Source: Kiritimatiellia bacterium (GTDB lineage Bacteria > Verrucomicrobiota > Kiritimatiellia > RFP12 > DVOR01). From it: DNA of 64,000 nucleotides. The DNA is taken from assembly GCA_900771325.1 (NCBI GenBank), contig CAAGNN010000031.1, positions 12,395 to 76,394 on the forward strand, read 5' to 3'. The notes beneath the pieces were generated by a model, which saw only the letters and a program-made list of their open reading frames with translations, did not search any database and was not told the origin of the DNA. The position numbers and the translations under genes were made by a program. The number at the start of each line of letters is the position of its first letter. Position 1 is the first letter of the stretch. Of this stretch, positions 58,870 through 64,000 are shown piece after piece.

Positions 58870-59898
58870 ATGTCCGAACCCATCATCGGCCGCCTCGTCG
58901 CCGGCGAAGAGAGCCAGGTCCGCAAGGCCTACGAGACCTTCGAGGTTCAACCGGTCACCGACCGCCGTCTGACCGACAACCTCGCCCCCTACGGTCTGGA
59001 GGAGACCACCCTGGAAGGCTCGGCCAGCGCCGAAGGCGTGGGCACCTTCGAGAAGCGCAAGAACGCCGTCCTCACCTTCGGCCCCTCCACCGTGCCGGGC
59101 TGGTGGATCCACCGGACCGACCTCAAGGAGCAGCTCGACGTCAAGGTCTCGGTGCGCAATGTGTGGACGAGTGCGCGCAACATCGTTCTGCGCGCCGGCT
59201 CGCCCCACAACTACCTGCGTATGGTCGAGCACATCATCGCCCTGCGCCTCGGTCTGGGGGTCGACAACGTCCGCCTCTCCATCGCCGGCGGCGACCCGCC
59301 CCTCTTCGACCGCTCGAGTCTGGACTTGGTGGAGGCCGTGCAGAAGGCCCGCATTATCCCCACCGGCCGCCCGGCGCGCTATGTCACGGTCAAGGAGCCG
59401 GTCACCATCGGCGGCACGCGCGGCGACTTCGTCACCCTGCTCCCGGCTGAGGGCAAGGACCGCCGGATGCACCTGGACGTGGCCATCGCCTGGAATACCG
59501 TCATCGGCGAACAGCGCATCCAGGTGGACCTCTCCCCCGAAACCTTCACCTATGGCGCCGGGGCGCGCACGAACGCCACCCAGTCGCAATACCTCATGTC
59601 CAAGACCGTCGGCAAGCTCTTTGCCGATGTCCGCCACATGGGCTACACCAAGGATAACATCCTCATCCACGGTAAGAAGGGCTTCATCACCACCCCGCGC
59701 CCGGAGTTCGACCTGGGCGATGGCCGCAGTGCCGAGCCGGTCTGGCACCGGACGATGATGGACCTGGTGGCCGCCATCGCGCTTATCGACCGCGGCCGCT
59801 TCGTCGGCACGGTGAAGTCCTACCGCGCCGGCCACACCCTCGACGTGCGCCTGATGACCCTGCTCTATATGCTCGACCTGCTTGAAGTGCTTGACTAA
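58870..59898 (+). CDS. LpxC-like deacetylase family protein, divergent
   Basis: The 342-residue protein follows the LpxC outline: ETTLEGSASAEGVGTFEKRKN (LpxC TL...G.GLH start), MVEHIIALRLGLGVDNVRLSI (metal His in EH), PLFDRSSLDLVEAVQKA, VWHRTMMDLVAAIALID (H...D metal region) and YRAGHTLDVRLM (catalytic His loop). LpxC deacetylates UDP-3-O-acyl-GlcNAc, the committed lipid A step. Here the H-to-D spacing is five rather than four and the usual Asp four residues later is Ala, so activity may differ. It could be a paralogue adapted to another acylated sugar; a true LpxC elsewhere is possible. A glycosyltransferase gene follows by 12 bp. Confidence 0.75.
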   Translation: MSEPIIGRLVAGEESQVRKAYETFEVQPVTDRRLTDNLAPYGLEETTLEGSASAEGVGTFEKRKNAVLTFGPSTVPGWWIHRTDLKEQLDVKVSVRNVWTSARNIVLRAGSPHNYLRMVEHIIALRLGLGVDNVRLSIAGGDPPLFDRSSLDLVEAVQKARIIPTGRPARYVTVKEPVTIGGTRGDFVTLLPAEGKDRRMHLDVAIAWNTVIGEQRIQVDLSPETFTYGAGARTNATQSQYLMSKTVGKLFADVRHMGYTKDNILIHGKKGFITTPRPEFDLGDGRSAEPVWHRTMMDLVAAIALIDRGRFVGTVKSYRAGHTLDVRLMTLLYMLDLLEVLD

Positions 59899-59910
59899 GG
59901 AGGAATCAAT

Positions 59911-60984
59911 ATGGCACAGAAGACCGTTCTCTGGTGGGGCCGCTTCGACCCGAACTACTCCCGCAACCGCGTCTACATCGCCCTCTTCAAGGAACTGGGT
60001 TGGGAGGTGCAAACCTTCCAAGTGAAGTGGTGCTGCGCGTTGGGCGACGTGGAGTTCTCCTTCCGCGGCCCCAAGGACCTGAAGCCCGACCTCGTCTGGG
60101 TGCCGGTGGCGCGCCAGCGCGATGCCGCCGCCGCCTGCCGTTGGGCCCACAAGCGCAACATCCCCGTGGCCTTCGACCCGATGATCTCGGCCTGGGACAA
60201 GAAGGTGCTCGAGCAGATGAAGTGGAAGGCCGAGGAGCCCCGCGCCAAGCGCCTGCTCGCCTGGGAGACCGAGCTCTTCAACCGCGTCGACCGCCTCCTC
60301 TGCGACACCTCTTGCCACGCCGACTTCTTCCACGAGCATATGAAGGTCCCCCGCGAGAAGTTGCGCGTCCTCTTCACCGGCACCGATGAGAAGGTCTTCA
60401 AGCCCGCCGCCGAGGGTGAGGATCCGCCGCACGACCCGGCCGCCCCCCTGCGCATCCTCTACCACGGGGCTTACCTGCCCTTGCACGGCACCGAGTATAT
60501 CGTCGAGGCCGCCCGGCGCACGCAGCACCTGAACATCCACTGGGACTTCCTGGGCTGGGGTGCCTACAAGGCCGCCACCGAGGCCAAGGCCAAGGGCATC
60601 ACCAACATCACCTTCCTGGAGAAGGTCCCCTACGTGGAGGTCCCCCGCGTCATCCGCACGGCCGACATCGTCCTGGGCGTCTTCGGCACCACGGAGAAGG
60701 CCTCGCGCGTCATTGGCAACAAGGTCTACGAAGCGATGGCCTGCTGCCGCCCGGTCATCAACGAGTTCTGCACCGGCTACCCGCCCGAAGCCAAGGGATG
60801 CTCGGCCATTACCTTCATCCCGCCGGGCGACCCCCAGGCCCTCGTCGACGCCGTCACCCCCTGGATTGACAAGCGCGAGGAGCTCCTGGCCCAGCGCGCC
60901 ATCGCCCGCGACTTCTTCGAGAAGCACCTCTCGATGAACGTCATCCGCAAGCAGCTCGCCGACATCCTCGCCGAGCTCGTCTAA
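59911..60984 (+). CDS. GT-B glycosyltransferase (GT1/GT4-like)
   Basis: The 357-residue protein has two Rossmann-like halves. The N-terminal part includes VLWWGRFDPNYSRNRVYIAL and ADFFHEHMKVPREKLRVLFTG; the C-terminal part has ILYHGAYLPLHGTEYIVEAA, ITFLEKVPYVEVPRVIRTADIVLGVF and the nucleotide-sugar-binding GNKVYEAMACCRPVI with Glu. It should transfer a sugar to a lipid or polysaccharide acceptor at the cytoplasmic face. TAAGGAGGAATCAAT is a strong ribosome-binding site. Being last in the gspF operon and next to the LpxC-like gene suggests a glycolipid pathway. Confidence 0.88.
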   Translation: MAQKTVLWWGRFDPNYSRNRVYIALFKELGWEVQTFQVKWCCALGDVEFSFRGPKDLKPDLVWVPVARQRDAAAACRWAHKRNIPVAFDPMISAWDKKVLEQMKWKAEEPRAKRLLAWETELFNRVDRLLCDTSCHADFFHEHMKVPREKLRVLFTGTDEKVFKPAAEGEDPPHDPAAPLRILYHGAYLPLHGTEYIVEAARRTQHLNIHWDFLGWGAYKAATEAKAKGITNITFLEKVPYVEVPRVIRTADIVLGVFGTTEKASRVIGNKVYEAMACCRPVINEFCTGYPPEAKGCSAITFIPPGDPQALVDAVTPWIDKREELLAQRAIARDFFEKHLSMNVIRKQLADILAELV

Positions 60985-61007
60985 GGTCCCGCCCCTACCC
61001 CAATAGC

Positions 61008-61047
61008 CCCGCAGACCGGTCTCTTCGCCAGGCCTGCGGGTTTTTCT
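61008..61047 (+). terminator. Intrinsic terminator of the gspF operon
   Basis: CCCGCAG (61008-61014) pairs with CTGCGGG (61034-61040), with further pairing in the loop; TTTTTCTT follows. Confidence 0.8.
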
Positions 61048-61072
61048 TGCCGCCGCCGAAAGGATCCATCCT

Positions 61073-63850
61073 ATGAAGCGCCTCCTTGCTCTCGTTGCCC
61101 TCCTGCTGCTGCTCCCGCTCCACGCCGAGGAGCCCATCAACCTCTGGCCCTTCTACCTGCGCGAGAACGCCGAGACGCACATCGCCTGGCCGCTCATCAA
61201 GTCCGCCCCCGACGAACTGGCCCTCCACCCAGTCTACTGGCGCACCGCCACCACCCATCGCTTCGCCTACCTCCTCTCCCTCGACTTCGCCCAGCGCGAG
61301 TACGCCTTCTATCCCTTCTTCTACTCCGCGCCCGAGGGCTGGCTCTCGCCCCTGGGCGGCACCGGCGGCGTCGACAACCGCAGTCGCTGGTGGTATGCCC
61401 TCACCGTCGGCACCCACCGCACCCTCACCACCCTGCCCAATGGCCAGACGCGCCCCGAGCGCTTCCGCAACTGGTTCCTCCCCTTCTGGTTCTACACCAG
61501 CTCTGAGAACGGCTCCCGCCTCTGGACCCCGCTCTCCTACCGCGAACGCCTGGATGATGACAAGTGGCCCGTCTCCAAGGCCTATATCGGCCCCTTTGGT
61601 CTCCCCTGGCTCTACTTCTATGACCGCAGGGCCGCCGATCGCAAATGGTGCCTCTTCTCCTTGATTGGCAGCTTGCACGAGGATTACATCACCCGCCCCG
61701 ACGGCACCCATCCCGAGCCCTTCGCGCCGAAGTGCGACACCCTCGCTCTCGCCTTCGGCCTCCTCTACCGCTACCGCCACGCGCGCTCCCTCCCCCTCGA
61801 CCGTCCCCTCCCGGCCGACCTCCTCCAAAACCACTCGCGCCTCAAGCGCCCCTACACCTTCACCAAGCACGCCGCCCTCCTCAACCTCGCCGGCTTCTCG
61901 CGCGAACACTACGGCCAGGACACCTACGCCGAGGAGTGGCTCTTCCCCTTCTACTTCCGCGGCGAGGAACCCCACGGTGCCTCGAACTGGACCGAAGCCT
62001 GGTATGAGCCCGACCGCCGCTACACGAGCTGCTCCCCCTACATCTGCACCAAGCGCTACACCCCCGCCGACCGCGACAGCTGGCTCCACTTTCCGCCCCT
62101 CTGGTTCTCCTGGCAGACCGGCGGCAAGGCCCCGCGCACCACGCGCCTGCTCTTCCCCCTCTGGTGCCAACGCGTCTACCAGAGCGGCGACGCGCGCTGG
62201 TGGTTCTCGCCCCTCGCCGGGGCCGGCAGCGACCCCGTCAACCAGGCTAAGTGGTGGTTTGCCCTCACTGCCGGCGCGGCTGAAAGCACCCCCAAGTCCG
62301 GCCGCGAAGCCTCTCGCTGGGTCCTGCCCTTCTACTTCGCCACCGAAACGCCCAAGCGCGCCACCACCTGGACGCCCCTCACCTACACCAAAACCGAATA
62401 CGACCGTCTAGGGAAAAACTACTTCTCCTTCGGCCCCATCCTCCCGCTCTACCACCGCCTCCGCTCCCTCGCCAAGGAATCCGAGGGCGGCTTCCTTCTC
62501 TGCCACAAGCGGCGTGAGTGGACCCTCTCCGCCGCCCAAACCGGCGAGGAAAACCGCGTCACCCCAGAGCCCAATGAAGAGGACTTCTCCCTTGGTGGCG
62601 GCCTCCTCTTCTCCAAGACCACCATTCGCCCCCTTCCCGATGCTTGCCCGGTGGACCAACTGGACTCGCATAAACTGTGGAACTTCTTCTCCCTCGCGTG
62701 GAGTCCCCGCACCTCGCGTCGCGACTACTCGATGCTCCTTAACCTTGTCAACTGGTCGACATCCCAAGAAGCCCTGAAGACCGAGCGCTCCGACTTCAAC
62801 CTCGGTTGGTTCCTCTGGCGGTGGGAGAATGAACACGACTGCTTTGGCGCAGACCGTAGCATCTCCCTCTGGACGCCGCTGGCCTCCTACCGCACCAGCA
62901 CCTGGCAGAGCGACGACCTGCGCGACTTCAGCCGTAGCCGCCGAAACGGCTTCCTCTTCGACTTCCTCGCCTGGAAATCCTCCGCCAACCGGAAGCGCAA
63001 CACCTACAACTTCGACCTCGCCTGGGAGCTCCTGGCCAGCTACTATTCGCGTCTCCCCGCCGAAGGCTACAAGCGCAAGTCCGCTCCCGCCCTCCCCTTC
63101 ACCGACGCCTGGCCGGAGTCGATGAGCCAAGTGTTTGTCCTCCTTCAGGGTCTCCTCTCGCGCACCCGCTTCTCCCGCGAGGTCACCCTTGGCGACTATG
63201 AACCCGGCAGCAAGCCATGCCGATGGGAACGTGATGCCAGCTTTACGGAGAAGAGCATCCGCACCCTTCTGCCCGGCGGCCTCCTCTACAACTTCTCCGA
63301 CACCGCGTGCGATGAAGTCGACTCCCCTCGCGAACAGCTGAAAGGGACGCGCCAGTTCGTGCGCCGCGAGACGATCACGCGCACGCGCACCCGAACCCTC
63401 GATAGTTCCCTCCTCTGGAGTCTCCTCTACGCCCGCCACGAAAACTGGCGCGAGGCGTGGGCGTGGCCCAACGGCCAGCCGCCCGCCGAGCAGCCCACCA
63501 CCCGCGAACACACCGCCACCCTCTCTTGCCTGACCCCGTTCGTCTACAAGGCCGAGAGCACCGACCCCTGCGACGAAAGCCAGGCCACCTACAACCGCCG
63601 TCTCCTCCTCGGCCTCCTCTATAGGGCAGAAGGCAACCGCAAGGCCGGCACCGAGCAGGTCAACCTCCTCGGTTTCCTCTTCCACTCCCGTCTAAGTGCC
63701 GACAAGACCCGCACCCGCACGCTCTTCCCCTTCATTACCACCACCACCAACGCCGAGTCCGGCGCTTGGAGCTTCTCCTTCCTCCACAAGCTCTTCCGCC
63801 TCGAGCACACCCCCGAAGGCAAAACCAACTGGTGGCTCTTCTGGCTCTAA
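61073..63850 (+). CDS. Large exported aromatic-rich repeat protein, function unknown
   Basis: The 925-residue protein has an N-terminal signal peptide (MKRLLALVALLLLLPLHA) and no internal membrane helices. It has an unusual density of Trp, Tyr and Phe in a recurring pattern: a W, F or Y then PF/PL plus aromatic residues (NLWPFYL, AFYPFFYSA, FLPFWFYTS, WLFPFYFRGE, LLFPLWCQRV, WVLPFYFATE). The pattern recurs roughly every 60-100 residues, suggesting beta strands, possibly a barrel or sugar-binding surface. I do not recognise the family. An AAAGG site precedes the ATG, and the C-terminus (NWWLFWL) is strongly hydrophobic and ends in Leu. It is monocistronic, starting 33 bp after a terminator. 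Confidence 0.8.
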   Translation: MKRLLALVALLLLLPLHAEEPINLWPFYLRENAETHIAWPLIKSAPDELALHPVYWRTATTHRFAYLLSLDFAQREYAFYPFFYSAPEGWLSPLGGTGGVDNRSRWWYALTVGTHRTLTTLPNGQTRPERFRNWFLPFWFYTSSENGSRLWTPLSYRERLDDDKWPVSKAYIGPFGLPWLYFYDRRAADRKWCLFSLIGSLHEDYITRPDGTHPEPFAPKCDTLALAFGLLYRYRHARSLPLDRPLPADLLQNHSRLKRPYTFTKHAALLNLAGFSREHYGQDTYAEEWLFPFYFRGEEPHGASNWTEAWYEPDRRYTSCSPYICTKRYTPADRDSWLHFPPLWFSWQTGGKAPRTTRLLFPLWCQRVYQSGDARWWFSPLAGAGSDPVNQAKWWFALTAGAAESTPKSGREASRWVLPFYFATETPKRATTWTPLTYTKTEYDRLGKNYFSFGPILPLYHRLRSLAKESEGGFLLCHKRREWTLSAAQTGEENRVTPEPNEEDFSLGGGLLFSKTTIRPLPDACPVDQLDSHKLWNFFSLAWSPRTSRRDYSMLLNLVNWSTSQEALKTERSDFNLGWFLWRWENEHDCFGADRSISLWTPLASYRTSTWQSDDLRDFSRSRRNGFLFDFLAWKSSANRKRNTYNFDLAWELLASYYSRLPAEGYKRKSAPALPFTDAWPESMSQVFVLLQGLLSRTRFSREVTLGDYEPGSKPCRWERDASFTEKSIRTLLPGGLLYNFSDTACDEVDSPREQLKGTRQFVRRETITRTRTRTLDSSLLWSLLYARHENWREAWAWPNGQPPAEQPTTREHTATLSCLTPFVYKAESTDPCDESQATYNRRLLLGLLYRAEGNRKAGTEQVNLLGFLFHSRLSADKTRTRTLFPFITTTTNAESGAWSFSFLHKLFRLEHTPEGKTNWWLFWL

Positions 63851-63925
63851 ACCCCGCCTTGGGGGAAACCACAGAGAGTACCGAAGGCACAAAGAAGCAT
63901 AAAGCTCTGCGCAGGGGGAAGGTCG

Positions 63926-64000
63926 ACCCGGGACGGGTCCACCTCGAACCCGGGGCGGGTCGGGGGTCAACCCGGGGCGGGTCGGGGGTCAACCCGGGGC
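63926..64000. repeat. 22-bp GC-rich array, locus 5 (runs off window)
   Basis: At least three AACCCGGGGC cores with GGTCGGGGGTC-type variable parts continue past the right edge. The intervening 63851-63925 bases contain no gene. Confidence 0.8.

Noticed and set aside
58855..61140. 761-codon minus-strand open frame
   Set aside because: Antisense to the LpxC-like and glycosyltransferase genes, which have clear family motifs and ribosome-binding sites.

Overview
The window is a GC-rich piece of a bacterial chromosome. The gene mix suggests a Gram-negative anaerobe of the Verrucomicrobiota/Kiritimatiellota type from a gut-like habitat. This placement is inferred from gene content: giant autotransporter-like and BspA-like surface proteins, Lol lipoprotein transport, an LpxC-like protein, type II secretion, reverse rubrerythrin with a PerR-like regulator, polyferredoxin, and the GGGtGRT/NifU-like pair. 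No rRNA, tRNA, insertion sequence, prophage or CRISPR array was found.

Layout. 1-15205 (minus): a two-gene surface operon, with a transglutaminase-like/discoidin protein followed by a giant beta-helix protein (at least 3,628 codons) that runs off the left edge. 15212-16004: a repeat-rich spacer with a candidate small RNA. 16005-20745 (plus): reverse rubrerythrin and PerR-like regulator, then an unknown protein, a UDP-glucuronate decarboxylase-like enzyme and a UvrD-type helicase. 20890-24158 (minus): LolC/E-type permease, LolD and an FtsW/RodA protein. 24281-27277 (minus): BspA-like leucine-rich repeat protein. 27838-29001 (plus): nagA. 29116-39171 (plus): structured RNA copy 1, an AT-richer P-loop protein, then an exported-protein operon (small LRR protein, 1,927-aa protein with cohesin-like repeats and a dockerin-like end, a cohesin-domain protein, and an outer-membrane barrel broken by an in-frame TAA). 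39304-46534 (plus): DUF362 protein and polyferredoxin, then YycJ-type hydrolase, adenine deaminase, aminotransferase and RsmB. 46614-48339 (minus): NifU-like protein and GGGtGRT protein. 48840-55010 (plus): structured RNA copy 2, a 95-aa unknown, then a RiPP-type cluster (45-aa Cys-rich precursor, two radical SAM/SPASM enzymes, an amidohydrolase, an ABC exporter). 55417-60984 (plus): GspF, GspG, a TGS-uridine-kinase-like protein, LpxC-like protein and glycosyltransferase. 61073-63850: a large exported aromatic-rich protein.

The most unusual points are: (1) a roughly 235-nt RNA present twice, each copy behind a near-consensus sigma-70 promoter and with three consecutive long-range helices showing compensatory base changes; (2) the compact Cys-rich radical-SAM peptide cluster behind one of those RNAs; (3) adjacent cohesin-like and dockerin-like exported proteins; (4) a 142-bp element with inverted-repeat ends, found twice, that supplies the tail or stop codon of neighbouring genes; (5) heptanucleotide tandem repeats and 22-bp GC-rich arrays in many intergenic spaces; and (6) four genes whose promoters predict leaderless transcripts.
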